A stretch of DNA of 56,301 nt. Origin: Clostridia bacterium (GTDB taxonomy: Bacteria > Bacillota > Clostridia > Christensenellales > Aristaeellaceae). The DNA lies in NCBI GenBank assembly GCA_017508975.1, contig JAFWQU010000011.1, forward strand, positions 1 through 56,301, in the 5' to 3' direction. This document shows positions 9,205 to 18,191 of the stretch, in pieces. The notes beneath the pieces are model-generated. The model made no database searches, was not told the DNA's origin, and was given only the letters and a program-made list of their open reading frames with translations. A program made the translations under genes and the position numbers. The first letter of the stretch is position 1; each line of letters starts with the position of its first letter.

Positions 9205-9805
9205 GCGCTGCGCCGCGCTGTGCGCCTTTGATCGGCAGTGGCGCGGGGAGGGCCTCGCGGTGGCAGGAATGGACGAGGCCGGCCGCGGCCCGCTGGCGGG
9301 GCCGGTGGTGGCCGCCTGCGTGGTGATGCCGCCGGAGTCCGCGATCCTCTGGGTCGATGACTCCAAGAAACTCTCCGAGACGCGGCGGGAGAAGCTGTAC
9401 GACGAGATCTGCCGCGAGGCCATGGCCTGGGGCGTCGGGATGGCGGACCCGGAGGAGATCGACCGGATCAACATCCTCGAGGCGACCCGCGAGGCCATGC
9501 GCCGCGCGGCCGCGCAGGTGCGGGCGGACGTGTTCCTGATCGACGCGGTGCAGGGGCTGGGACTGGCTGGCCGGGAGGTGCCCATCATCCGCGGGGACGC
9601 TTCCTCCTACAGCATCGCCGCGGCGAGCATCCTGGCGAAGGTCACCCGGGACCGGATGATGCGCGAGCTGGACAGCCGCCATCCGGCCTATGGCTTCGCG
9701 CGCAACAAGGGCTACGGCACGGCGGAGCATATCCGGGCCCTGCGGGAGATCGGCCCCTGCGAGATCCACCGCCGGAGCTTCATCGGCCATTTTGTCGCGC
9801 CATGA
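9182..9805 (+). CDS. rnhB: Ribonuclease HII
   Basis: RNase HII cuts the RNA strand of RNA-DNA hybrids and removes single ribonucleotides from DNA. The 207 residues include the GMDEAGRGPLAGPV motif with catalytic Asp31 and Glu32, followed by VDDSKKLSE, the internal LIDAV Asp and the C-terminal KVTRDRMM segment with the last metal-binding Asp. The ATG at 9182 has GGAGGAG before it and lies inside the end of rbgA, so translation is coupled. The next gene starts in a 4-bp ATGA overlap at 9802. The gene fits the usual Bacillota order rbgA-rnhB-yraN. Confidence 0.95.
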   Translation: MPGISRSERCAALCAFDRQWRGEGLAVAGMDEAGRGPLAGPVVAACVVMPPESAILWVDDSKKLSETRREKLYDEICREAMAWGVGMADPEEIDRINILEATREAMRRAAAQVRADVFLIDAVQGLGLAGREVPIIRGDASSYSIAAASILAKVTRDRMMRELDSRHPAYGFARNKGYGTAEHIRALREIGPCEIHRRSFIGHFVAP

Positions 9806-10152
9806 GCGGGCAGTATACCGAGGGCGTCGCGGGGGAGCAGGCGGCGCTCGACTATCTGCGGCAGAAGGGCATGGTCCTGCTGAAGCGGCGCTTCCGGGCG
9901 GCGGACGGGGAGATTGACCTGATCCTCCGGGACGGGGAGACGATCGTCTTCGTCGAGGTCAAAGCCCGCCCGACGGGGCGGCGCGGGGACGGCCTGTATG
10001 CCGTGACCCCTGCCAAGCGCCGGCGGATGGTGCACGCGGCGAAAGTTTATCTGGTCAGCCGGGATGCTCTGGACGCGCCGGTTCGTTTTGATATTGTGGA
10101 AATCACCTGCGAAGGTCTGCTGCACGTGCCGAACGCGTTCTGGGCAGACTGA
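9802..10152 (+). CDS. yraN: YraN family (UPF0102) endonuclease-like protein
   Basis: A 116-residue protein of the YraN/UPF0102 family, a restriction-endonuclease-like fold whose role is not settled. The family core is visible: an N-terminal GEQAALDYL helix, GEIDLILRDGETIVFVEVKARP with the Asp...ExK triad typical of PD-(D/E)xK enzymes near residues 37-54, and PAKRRRM after it. It starts in an ATGA overlap with rnhB and is followed after 32 bases by the large GT-C fusion. A possible role in recombination or natural transformation is inferred from family context only. Confidence 0.9.
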   Translation: MSGQYTEGVAGEQAALDYLRQKGMVLLKRRFRAADGEIDLILRDGETIVFVEVKARPTGRRGDGLYAVTPAKRRRMVHAAKVYLVSRDALDAPVRFDIVEITCEGLLHVPNAFWAD

Positions 10153-10184
10153 CGCGTCATCATGCGATATAAAGAAGGGTTGTT

Positions 10185-13100
10185 ATGGGGCTTTCCCGGA
10201 GATGGGGGCTGTGGCTGGCACTGCTGCTGGTCCTGCTGGCGGCGTCCGCGGCGGCGGAGGAGAATCTGCTGATCAATCCCGGCTTTGAGGAGCGGGGAGA
10301 GGAGGGCCTGCCGACCGGCTGGGAGACGGAGGCCTATTTCGGCCTGGACGGCTATACCCTCTACGGCCTCTCCGCCGAGACGCACGAGGGATCCTACAGT
10401 GCGATGCTGCAGAACCTGGACAACAACGACGCGCGCTATTACCAGACGGTCGAGGTGGAGCCGGAGGAGCTATACCGCCTCTCCGGCTGGATCCGCGCGG
10501 AGGGAATCACCCCGACGGGGGAGTGGGGCGCCAATCTCTCCGTCAAAAACCTCTATGTGCACACCGAGGCGATCCGGGACACGGAGGGCGGCTGGCGCTA
10601 TGTCGAGCTCTACGGCGAGACCGGTCCCGGCCAGACGGAGGTCACGGTCTGCGCCCGGCTGGGCGGCTACAGCGGGGAGGTCTCCGGCAAAGCCTGGTTC
10701 GACGATCTCTCCCTGGTCCGCGTGGAGGAGATTCCCGGGGACACGGTGGCCGAGCTCTGGTTCTCGCCGGATTACGACTGGGGAGACGAATCCTGGGAGG
10801 AGACGGACTGGGACGAGGACATGGACGAGCCCCAGCGGGCAGCCTGGCCGATGCTGGTCGGCATCGCGGCGGGCTTTGTCCTGATCGCGCTGCTGCTCTG
10901 GGCCAACCGAAACCGCTTTGACCGGAAAACGGAGGAGAAGGCGTATCCCTGGTTCTGGACCGCGCTGATGCTCCTGGCGGGCCTGGCCGTGCGCCTCTGG
11001 GTCGGAATCCGGGTGGAAGGCTATCCGGTGGATATCAGCTGCTTCACCGCGTGGGGAGAGCGCCTCCTCTCGGTCGGAACCGCGAGGTTCTATCAGGAGG
11101 GCGTTTTCTGCGACTATCCGCCCGCCTACATGCTGGTGCTCGGCCTGGGGCAGCTGTGCGCACGGGCTCTCGGCGGGGGTCGGGCGGTGCAGGTCATGAT
11201 GATCAAGCTCCCGGCCATGCTGGCGGACCTGGGCATCGCGGTCCTGGCCGGACGTGAGGCCCGGAGGCGGCACAGCAGCCGCTTCACCACCGTCTTCCTG
11301 ACGGCGCTCCTGGCCCTGAATCCCCTGATGATCCTCAACAGCGCGGCGTGGGGACAGATCGACTCCGTGCTGACGCTGCTGCTGGTGCTGGTGGCGATCC
11401 TGGCCATGCGGGGACAGTGGCAGGCGGTGCTGCCGGTTTACGTGCTGGCGGTGCTCACCAAGCCGCAGGCGCTGATGCTGGGCTTCCTGGGCCTGGCGGC
11501 GATTGTCGTGGAGGCTGCACGCAACCCGAAGTGCCGGGAGAAGATGCTGATCGGCCTGGGCGCGAGCGCCTGGGTGGCGGCGGGCATCATCGTTCCATTC
11601 GCGATCAACCATCAGCCGGGCTGGCTGATTCAGATCTACAGCGATACCCTGAGCTCCTACCCCTACGCGACGGTCAACGCGTCCAACCTGAACTATCTGC
11701 TGGGCGCAAACTGGAAAGCCCTGACGCTGACCGCGTCGCCCTGGGTGGACGCAGTCCTGGCGCTGCTCTCGGCCGGATGGGGCGCGGCCTGCTGGCTGCG
11801 GGGGCAGAAACGGAAATGGAAGCTTCCCGGGCTGGAACTGTCTCTCTGCGGGGCGTTCTTCCTGTTCTTCCTGCTGTGCATCCCGCTGAAGCTGAGCTGG
11901 CGGGTCATGGGGATCGGCTCCATGGCGCTGGCCTTCGCGGTGGTGCTGCCCCTGTGGCTCCGCTCCACCCGGCTGGAGGATCTGTCCGTCTGCGGGGCGC
12001 TGCTGTTTCTGGTCCTTTTCGCGCTGGGCATCAAGATGCACGAGCGCTATCTCTTCCCGGCGATCGCCTTCCTGGCGCTGGCCTTCGCGATCCGCCGCGA
12101 CTGGCGGTTGCTGCTCGCGCTGCTGCTGGTGAGCGCGGCCATGCTCGTCAATGTGGGCATTCCGCTGGACAACGCGCTCCGGCTGGGCAGCGAGTCCGGC
12201 CATCTCAACAGCGACACGGCGGTTCAGGCCTCTGCCGCGGCGATCATCAACCTGCTGGCGATGGGGCTGACCGCCTGGGCCGCGCTGGACCTGTGCGACC
12301 CGGAGGGGCCGCGGAGCGTCCCGCTCCGCAGCCTGTTGACGGATCCCCAGCCCGCCAGGCCGGACGGCCCCGTCAGAAGGGATCCGCTCCTGCACTGGAG
12401 AAAGCTGGACACCCTGCTGATCCTCGGCATCACCCTTTCGTACAGCGCCGTGGGCCTGTGGAACCTGGGCAGCACCCGCGCGCCGCAGACCTTCTGGACC
12501 TCCTCCAAATCGGACGAACAGGTGATCCTGGACCTGGGGGCGCGCCACGAGGACTTCTCCATGCTCTACTACTGCGGCGTCAGCTATCGGCCCTTCACGG
12601 TGGCCGTGAGCGACGACGGGAAGAGCTGGTCGGAGGAGTACTGGGCGCAGATGGACCAGGGCCAGTGCTTCCGCTGGAAGTACCTTGTGCCCTCCTACGC
12701 CCAGGGCAACGGACAGCGGACCTACTCTTCCAGCCGTGAGTACGGCGGCGTTCAGCTTCTCAGCGGCCGCTATGTCCGGATCAGTGCCCAGCAGACGGCC
12801 CTGCGCCTCGGCGAGGTAATCTTCCGGGAGACTGTGCGGCGCGGGGTGTTCCGCGAGGACGAGGAGACCGGCGAAACCGTGGCGGAGACCCTGCTGGAGC
12901 CCGGCGCGGAGATCCCGGTGACCTTCCTGCGCGGCGCGGGCGGGAACCCGGATTCGCCTTACGCCTCGAGCGGCGCGCTGACCGTGGACGAGCCTGGCAC
13001 CTGCGAGGGGGACCCGGGCTGGTTCAACTCCACCTACTTTGACGAGATCTACCACGCGCGGACCGGGTACGAGCACCTGCACGGCATGACGCCCTACGAG

Positions 13101-14303
13101 AACACGCATCCGCCGCTGGGCAAGCTCCTGATGGCGCTGTGCATCGGAATCTTCGGCATGACGCCCTTCGGCTGGCGGCTGGCGGGCTGCCTCGCGGGCA
13201 TCGCGATGGTGCCGGTGATGTACCTGATGGGGAAGCAGCTGACCAAGAAAACGGTTCCCGCGGCCGCGGCGGCGCTGATGATCGCGCTGGACTGCATGCA
13301 TTACACCCAGACGCGGATCGCGACCATCGACTCCTTCCCGGTGCTGTTCATCCTGCTGGCCTGCTTCTTCATGCTGCGGTTTATCCAGCGGGATCTGCGG
13401 CAGACCGAATGGTCTCTGGCGGATCTGGCCTGCAGCGGGTTCTTCATGGGCTGCGCGTGCGCGTCCAAATGGATCGGCATCTACGCGGGCGTAGGGCTCG
13501 CGGTGATGTATTTCTGGGCGCTGGCCCGGGAGATCCGGGCAACGAAGCCCGGGCCCGAGCGGAGCAATATCTGGCGGATCATCCTGCTGGACTGCGCCTC
13601 CTGTCTGGTGTTCTTTATCCTGGTGCCCGCGGTGCTCTACCTGCTGTGCTATATCCCGTACTTCGCGGCGGAGAAGCCGCAGAGCCTGGGTGATCTGATC
13701 CGCATGACGATCGAGGCGCAGCAGGGGATGCTCAACTACCATTCGACTCCCGGGCTGGGCATGGACCATCCGTTCTACTCACCCTGGTACGAGTGGCCGC
13801 TGATCGTGCGCCCGATGTACTACGCGATGTCGGCCTACACCCGGGAGGGGTACAACTACTCGATCTTCTGCTTCGGCAACCCGGCGGTGTGGTATGTGGG
13901 CCTGGCCGGCGTCGGCTATGTGGTATGGCGCTATCTGCTCGGACACCGGTACACCCTGGAGGAGAGCTCCTATCGCTGGCACCTGCGGGCGAGCGGGGAG
14001 GAGACGGAGACGACCTTCCTGCTGATCGGGCTTCTGGCGCAGTTCCTGCCCTGGGTGCTGGTGCCGCGCGGAACCTATATCTATCACTATTTCGCCTCGG
14101 TGCCCTTCCTGATTCTCTGCACCATGTGGCTCCTGCACCGGCTGATGCTGCTGAGCCCGGTGGGTGGTCAGCGGCTGACCTGGGGATACCTCGCGGTCTG
14201 CCTGGCCTTCTTTGTCATTCTCTTCCCCTACGCGAGCGGTGTGGAGGTTCCCGTCGCGTGGCTGGACTTCTGCAAGAACTTCCTGCATCTCTATTACGCG
14301 TAA
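10185..14303 (+). CDS. Giant fusion: CBM + two GT-C glycosyltransferase modules
   Basis: A 1372-residue membrane protein. In order: a signal peptide (about 1-25); a carbohydrate-binding-like beta domain (about 30-185, starting NLLINPGFEERG); an acidic linker (about 200-217); a first GT-C module with about 10 helices (about 220-720; GYPVDISCFTAWG near 280, and KMHERYLFP near 610); a second extracytoplasmic domain resembling a discoidin fold (about 770-895); and a C-terminal protein O-mannosyltransferase-like GT39 module (about 945-1372). The last contains NSTYFDEIYHARTGYEHL with the paired acidic DE expected of PMT enzymes, and THPPLGK. It likely moves sugar from a polyprenyl carrier to protein or glycan outside the cell. 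The start has only a weak GAAGGGTTGTT site. It lies between yraN and ydcF in the same operon. Confidence 0.85.
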   Translation: MGLSRRWGLWLALLLVLLAASAAAEENLLINPGFEERGEEGLPTGWETEAYFGLDGYTLYGLSAETHEGSYSAMLQNLDNNDARYYQTVEVEPEELYRLSGWIRAEGITPTGEWGANLSVKNLYVHTEAIRDTEGGWRYVELYGETGPGQTEVTVCARLGGYSGEVSGKAWFDDLSLVRVEEIPGDTVAELWFSPDYDWGDESWEETDWDEDMDEPQRAAWPMLVGIAAGFVLIALLLWANRNRFDRKTEEKAYPWFWTALMLLAGLAVRLWVGIRVEGYPVDISCFTAWGERLLSVGTARFYQEGVFCDYPPAYMLVLGLGQLCARALGGGRAVQVMMIKLPAMLADLGIAVLAGREARRRHSSRFTTVFLTALLALNPLMILNSAAWGQIDSVLTLLLVLVAILAMRGQWQAVLPVYVLAVLTKPQALMLGFLGLAAIVVEAARNPKCREKMLIGLGASAWVAAGIIVPFAINHQPGWLIQIYSDTLSSYPYATVNASNLNYLLGANWKALTLTASPWVDAVLALLSAGWGAACWLRGQKRKWKLPGLELSLCGAFFLFFLLCIPLKLSWRVMGIGSMALAFAVVLPLWLRSTRLEDLSVCGALLFLVLFALGIKMHERYLFPAIAFLALAFAIRRDWRLLLALLLVSAAMLVNVGIPLDNALRLGSESGHLNSDTAVQASAAAIINLLAMGLTAWAALDLCDPEGPRSVPLRSLLTDPQPARPDGPVRRDPLLHWRKLDTLLILGITLSYSAVGLWNLGSTRAPQTFWTSSKSDEQVILDLGARHEDFSMLYYCGVSYRPFTVAVSDDGKSWSEEYWAQMDQGQCFRWKYLVPSYAQGNGQRTYSSSREYGGVQLLSGRYVRISAQQTALRLGEVIFRETVRRGVFREDEETGETVAETLLEPGAEIPVTFLRGAGGNPDSPYASSGALTVDEPGTCEGDPGWFNSTYFDEIYHARTGYEHLHGMTPYENTHPPLGKLLMALCIGIFGMTPFGWRLAGCLAGIAMVPVMYLMGKQLTKKTVPAAAAALMIALDCMHYTQTRIATIDSFPVLFILLACFFMLRFIQRDLRQTEWSLADLACSGFFMGCACASKWIGIYAGVGLAVMYFWALAREIRATKPGPERSNIWRIILLDCASCLVFFILVPAVLYLLCYIPYFAAEKPQSLGDLIRMTIEAQQGMLNYHSTPGLGMDHPFYSPWYEWPLIVRPMYYAMSAYTREGYNYSIFCFGNPAVWYVGLAGVGYVVWRYLLGHRYTLEESSYRWHLRASGEETETTFLLIGLLAQFLPWVLVPRGTYIYHYFASVPFLILCTMWLLHRLMLLSPVGGQRLTWGYLAVCLAFFVILFPYASGVEVPVAWLDFCKNFLHLYYA

Positions 14304-14321
14304 GCCGGAGGAGAACCGACC

Positions 14322-14918
14322 ATGGATACGCTGACATCCTTCTGGCGGGCGGTCACGGAGCTTGTGTTTATCCGGGACGAACCGGTGCCGGCGGATGTGA
14401 TTTTCGTCCCCGGCTCGGAGCGGCGGCTGCATGTGGACCGGGCGGCGGAACTGTGGAAGAAGGGCTATGCGCCCTGGGTGCTGCCCAGCGGCTGCCACGC
14501 CATCGGCCAGACCCTCGGCATTCCGGACATGCCCTCCGAGTGGGCCTGGATGCGGCGGATCCTGCTGGAGCAGGGCGTGCCAGACCGGGCAATCTTGCGG
14601 GAGAACCGGGCCACCTACACCTGGGAGAACGCGAAATTCTCCCGCGCGGTCTGTGATGAGCACGGCCTCACGGTTCGGCGGGGCCTGCTCTGCTGCAAGA
14701 GCTATCATGCCCGCCGGGCGCTGATCTACTATCAGACGGCGTTCCCGGAGACCGTCTTCTCGGTCTGCCCGGCGGACGAGCCCGGCTTCGGCCCGGAGGA
14801 CTGGTTCCGGACGCCGGAGGGGCGGGAGCGGATTCTGGGCGAGGTACGCCGCCTGGGGGACCAGATCACCCCACAGCTGAAGGAGCTGATCGACTGTGTC
14901 GGAAACGGAGAACGTTAA
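14322..14918 (+). CDS. YdcF/DUF218 family protein
   Basis: A 198-residue cytosolic protein of the YdcF (DUF218) family, Rossmann-like and proposed to bind nucleotides or SAM; the biochemical role is unproven. Visible marks are DVIFVPGSERRLHVDRAAEL near residue 25, LPSGCHAIGQ near 60, ENRATYTWENAKFSR near 100 and LLCCKSYHARRALIYY near 130, which together form the family's conserved pocket. The ATG at 14322 follows GGAGGAG and sits 18 bases after the GT-C fusion. Its 3' end overlaps radC by 23 bases. A second family member, membrane-anchored, lies just beyond radC. Confidence 0.85.
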   Translation: MDTLTSFWRAVTELVFIRDEPVPADVIFVPGSERRLHVDRAAELWKKGYAPWVLPSGCHAIGQTLGIPDMPSEWAWMRRILLEQGVPDRAILRENRATYTWENAKFSRAVCDEHGLTVRRGLLCCKSYHARRALIYYQTAFPETVFSVCPADEPGFGPEDWFRTPEGRERILGEVRRLGDQITPQLKELIDCVGNGER

Positions 14919-15630
14919 GTGTGAGAAACCCGCCGGGGGCGTCCACGCAGGCCACCGCAGGCGCCTGCGGCAGCGCTATCTCGAGGAGGGGTTGGAGGCC
15001 TTCGAGCCCCACCAGGTGCTGGAGCTGCTGCTGCACTTCGCGATTCCGCAGCGTGATACCAACCCGATCGCGCATGCGCTGCTGGACCGGTTCGGCTCCC
15101 TGAAAGGCGTGCTGGAGGCATCCCCGGAGCAGCTGATGACGGTGCAGGGAATGACTGAGACGTCGGCGACGCTGGTCTCGCTGATGATCCCCATGTTCCG
15201 CCGCTATTCCCTGGCGGCGGCGGAGGAGCAGCCGAGGGTCGAATCCACGGTGCAGTCCAAGGCGCTGGGGCTGGCGCTGCTGGCCGGAAAGCGGACGGAA
15301 CACTTCTATGTGATCTGTCTGGGGGCGAACCGAAGAATTCTGGGACGACAGCTGATCGCGGAGGGGACCGTGACGGAAGTCAGTGCCTATCCCCGCCTGG
15401 TGGTGGAGACCGCCTTCAACCTGAACGCGCAGTCGGTGATCCTCTGCCACAACCATCCGGACGGCCTCTGCGAGCCCTCCGCGGAGGATCTCGCGCTGAC
15501 ACACCGGCTGGATACCCTGCTGGGGGAGCTCGGCATCCAGCTGCTGGACCATGTGATCGTCGCGCGGGATCAGGCGTGTTCGATGGCGGAGCGCAAAGAG
15601 CTGAAACCTCGCCGCCGAGGAGGAAAATGA
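14896..15630 (+). CDS. radC: RadC family JAB/JAMM domain protein
   Basis: RadC-type protein of 244 residues with an N-terminal helix-hairpin-helix region (about 25-110) and a C-terminal JAB/JAMM metalloprotease-like domain. The metal site is present as CHNHPDG near residue 184 with the downstream Asp near 198. RadC was once linked to DNA repair, but that role is disputed and its function remains open. The start is a GTG at 14896 inside the end of the ydcF gene, with AAGGAG 10 bases before it. It is followed 4 bases later by a second YdcF-like gene. Confidence 0.93.
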   Translation: MSETENVKCEKPAGGVHAGHRRRLRQRYLEEGLEAFEPHQVLELLLHFAIPQRDTNPIAHALLDRFGSLKGVLEASPEQLMTVQGMTETSATLVSLMIPMFRRYSLAAAEEQPRVESTVQSKALGLALLAGKRTEHFYVICLGANRRILGRQLIAEGTVTEVSAYPRLVVETAFNLNAQSVILCHNHPDGLCEPSAEDLALTHRLDTLLGELGIQLLDHVIVARDQACSMAERKELKPRRRGGK

Positions 15631-15634
15631 AAAA

Positions 15635-16303
15635 GTGAGCGGAAAAGGAAAACACGGAAAAAGAAAACACCCGGTCTGGCGGGTCTTGCTGATTCTTTTT
15701 CTGGCGGCGCTGACGGCTTATCTGGGGGTGGTCGGGATGGTAGTCTGGAAGAAGCATCACCTTCCGCCGGTGGAGGACTATGGCGCGATCGTCGTACTGG
15801 GCGCGCAGGTCAAACCGGACGGCACGCCGAACATCCAGCTCCAGTGGCGGCTGGACGCGGCGCTGGAGGCCTGGAAGAAGACACCCTGCTGGATCGTGGT
15901 CTGCGGCGCGCAGGGCTTTAACGAGCCCGCCCCGGAGGGCGAGGTCATGCGCACCTACCTGATGGCGCACGGCGTTCCGGAGGAGCAGATTCTGGTGGAT
16001 GTGGAATCCTTCAACACCCGGGAGAACCTGCGCAACGCCGCGCAGCTCCTCGAGGGGAAGGATGTCTCGCGCGTCTGCGTCGTGACGAGCGACTACCATG
16101 TGCCCCGGGCGCTGGCGCTGGCGGAGGACGAGGGTTTCGAGGCCTGCGGCATCCCCTCACCGACGCTGGGCGGCTGGTGGCTGGTCAAGAACCATGCCCG
16201 GGAGGCCATCGCCTGGATCAAATACTGGTGCGAAAAGATCACCGGCGCGGAATTCTACAGCATCACGGCGCTGCTGGGCGGCGCCGGGGAGCGCAAGCCA
16301 TGA
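15635..16303 (+). CDS. Membrane-anchored YdcF/SanA-like protein
   Basis: A 222-residue DUF218 protein, distinct from the one upstream. A basic N terminus (KGKHGKRKHPVWR) and one membrane helix at about 16-38 anchor it, as in SanA/VanZ-neighbour proteins implicated in envelope barrier function. The soluble domain carries DYGAIVVLGAQVKPDGTPN near residue 48, ESFNTRENLRNAA near 130 and VVTSDYHVPRALALA near 150, the conserved pocket of the family. The GTG at 15635 follows GAGGAGGA; a closer ATG reads only two codons before a stop. The end overlaps rsmG by 4 bases (ATGA). Confidence 0.88.
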   Translation: MSGKGKHGKRKHPVWRVLLILFLAALTAYLGVVGMVVWKKHHLPPVEDYGAIVVLGAQVKPDGTPNIQLQWRLDAALEAWKKTPCWIVVCGAQGFNEPAPEGEVMRTYLMAHGVPEEQILVDVESFNTRENLRNAAQLLEGKDVSRVCVVTSDYHVPRALALAEDEGFEACGIPSPTLGGWWLVKNHAREAIAWIKYWCEKITGAEFYSITALLGGAGERKP

Positions 16304-17034
16304 GGGCGGCGGAGATCCGCGAGCGGCTGCAGACGCTGGGGCTGTCCTGCGGGGAGTCCCTCGCGGAACAGCTCGAGTGCTATCTGCGTCTGCTGCTGGA
16401 GTGGAATCAGCGGATGGACCTGACCGCCGTGACGGAGGAGCCGGAGATCCTGGAGCGGCATTTCGCGGACAGCCTGACCGCGCTGCAGGTCCCGGGGATG
16501 ATCCCGGAGACCGGCAGCCTGATTGATGTGGGCACCGGCGCGGGCTTTCCGGGCATGGTGCTGGCGCTGGCGCGGCCGGACCTGCGGGTGACGCTCCTGG
16601 ACGCGCTGGGAAAGCGGCTGGACTTTCTCGCGGCGGTTGCGGAGGCGGTCGGCGCGCGGAACGTGACGCTGGTGCACGCCCGGGCGGAGGACGCCGCGCG
16701 GCAGCCCGCGCACCGCGGACAGTACGACCGGGCCGCGGCGCGGGCGGTGGCGCAGCTGCCGGTGCTCCTGGAATACCTGCTGCCCTATGTCCGGATCGGC
16801 GGAGCGGCGCTGTGCTGGAAGGGCCCCTCCGTGCTCCAGGAACTGGAGGCGGGCCGCCGGGCCGCGCACCTGCTGGGCGGCAGCCTGCAGGAGCCGGTCC
16901 GCACGGAGCTGCGGGGCCTTGCCTGGGACCATCTGATTCTTCCGGTGGAGAAGAAACAAAAAACGCCGTCTGCCTATCCCCGCAAGGCGGGAACTCCGAA
17001 CAGACAGCCCCTGGGTGTCAAAGGGTCAGAATAA
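16300..17034 (+). CDS. rsmG: 16S rRNA m7G527 methyltransferase
   Basis: RsmG (GidB) methylates N7 of G527 in 16S rRNA using SAM; loss gives low-level streptomycin resistance in several bacteria. The 244 residues contain the N-terminal YLRLLLEWNQRMDLTAV helix, the RHFADSL segment near residue 48, the SAM-binding IDVGTGAGFPGMVLA near 70 and LLDALGKRLDFL near 100. The ATG at 16300 overlaps the previous stop (ATGA), which decides the start; the frame is open further upstream but without support. The C-terminal 30 residues (KKQKTPSAYPRKAGTPNRQP) are the usual RsmG tail. Confidence 0.95.
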   Translation: MRAAEIRERLQTLGLSCGESLAEQLECYLRLLLEWNQRMDLTAVTEEPEILERHFADSLTALQVPGMIPETGSLIDVGTGAGFPGMVLALARPDLRVTLLDALGKRLDFLAAVAEAVGARNVTLVHARAEDAARQPAHRGQYDRAAARAVAQLPVLLEYLLPYVRIGGAALCWKGPSVLQELEAGRRAAHLLGGSLQEPVRTELRGLAWDHLILPVEKKQKTPSAYPRKAGTPNRQPLGVKGSE

Positions 17035-17045
17035 GGAGGAGTACC

Positions 17046-18080
17046 ATGAAGAAACAGAGAGCCTTGTTTATCGGCGGAACCGGAACCATCAGCGCCGCGA
17101 TCGTGCGGCAGCTGGCCCGGGACCCCCTCTGGGAGGTCTGGGTGCTCAACCGCGGCAACCGCGCCGCGATCGTCCCGGAGGGTGTGCACACGATCCAGCT
17201 GGACATCTCGGATGAACAGCGGGCGGCGGCCGCTCTGGAGGGGATGACCTTCGACACGGTCTGCGAGTTCATCGGCTTCGTGCCGTCGCAGGTGGAGCGC
17301 GACTGGCGGCTCTTCCGCGGGAAGACCAGGCAGTACATCTACATCAGCTCCGCCTCGGCCTACCACAAGCCGGCCCGGTCCTACCTGATCACGGAGGGGA
17401 CCGCGATGGTCAATCCGCACTGGGAGTACTCCCGCAACAAGATCGCCTGCGAGGAGTTCCTGATGGCAAAATACCGGGAGGAGGGCTTCCCGGTGACGAT
17501 CGTGCGGCCCAGCCACACCTACGACGAGCGGACGATCCCGGTGGGCGTCCACGGCGCGAAGGGATGCTGGCAGGTGCTCAAGCGGATGATGGACGGCAAG
17601 CCCGTGATCATCCAGGGTGACGGCAGCTCCCTGTGGACGCTGACGTTCAACACGGATTTCGCCGTGGGCTTTGTCGGCCTGATGGCCAACCCCCACGCCA
17701 TCGGCGAGGCGTTCCAGATCACCTCGGACGAGACGCTGACCTGGGACCAGATCCACGCGACGATCGCGGACGCGCTGGGCGTGGAACTCCACGCGGTGCA
17801 TGTCTCCTCCGAGTTCCTCGCGGAGGCGGGCAAGAGCATGGGCTATGATCTCGGAGGCGCGCTGCTCGGGGACAAGGCGGTGTCGGTGGTGTTCGACAAC
17901 CGTAAGCTCAAGCGCGCGGTGCCGACGATGCAGACCACGGTGCCTTTCCACCGCGGTGTGCGGATCTCCCTGGACTACATGCTCTCGCATCCCGAGTGCC
18001 AGCAGGAGGACCCGGACTTCGACCGCTGGTGCGACCGGATCATTGAGGCCCGGGAGAAGGCCCTGCGGGAGTTCTGCTGA
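17046..18080 (+). CDS. NAD-dependent epimerase/dehydratase (extended SDR)
   Basis: An extended short-chain dehydrogenase of 344 residues. A glycine-rich NAD(P) site FIGGTGTISAAIVRQL near residue 8, an ISSASAYH segment with the catalytic Ser near 103, and YSRNK (Tyr and Lys of the active site) near 127 are present, followed by a variable C-terminal substrate domain. It resembles nucleotide-sugar epimerases and CSP41-like proteins; the substrate is unknown. The ATG at 17046 is preceded by AAGGAGGA. It is the last gene of the plus-strand run that starts at rbgA, and its stop abuts the degenerate repeat copy E, which may act as terminator. Confidence 0.85.
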   Translation: MKKQRALFIGGTGTISAAIVRQLARDPLWEVWVLNRGNRAAIVPEGVHTIQLDISDEQRAAAALEGMTFDTVCEFIGFVPSQVERDWRLFRGKTRQYIYISSASAYHKPARSYLITEGTAMVNPHWEYSRNKIACEEFLMAKYREEGFPVTIVRPSHTYDERTIPVGVHGAKGCWQVLKRMMDGKPVIIQGDGSSLWTLTFNTDFAVGFVGLMANPHAIGEAFQITSDETLTWDQIHATIADALGVELHAVHVSSEFLAEAGKSMGYDLGGALLGDKAVSVVFDNRKLKRAVPTMQTTVPFHRGVRISLDYMLSHPECQQEDPDFDRWCDRIIEAREKALREFC

Positions 18081-18150
18081 GACTGATCTCAGTTTAATGC
18101 AGATGATTTAACAGGATTTCGCGCCTGCGGGCGCGGAATCTCTTTCCTGA
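18081..18150 (+). repeat. Degenerate hairpin repeat, copy E
   Basis: The left inverted repeat GACTGATCTCAG starts directly after the epimerase stop. Only hairpin 1 remains (GATTTCGCGCC, loop TGC, GGGCGCGGAATC); hairpin 2 has been lost. The stem is followed by TCTCTTTCC, so on the plus strand it could end transcription between the convergent epimerase and mfd genes. The right boundary is uncertain. Confidence 0.75.
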
Positions 18151-18191
18151 AAAAACATTCATTCCCGCATAAAGCACAATCCCGGAGCCGC

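Noticed and set aside
6646-9588. Single 980-codon frame joining dacF with upstream sequence
   Set aside because: The part above 8148 is antisense to rbgA and rnhB; dacF has its own promoter, ribosome binding site and signal peptide.
10470-13769. 1099-codon open frame on the minus strand
   Set aside because: Antisense to the GT-C fusion; GC-rich codon structure opens the opposite strand. The composition is Arg/His/Gln-rich with no domain.
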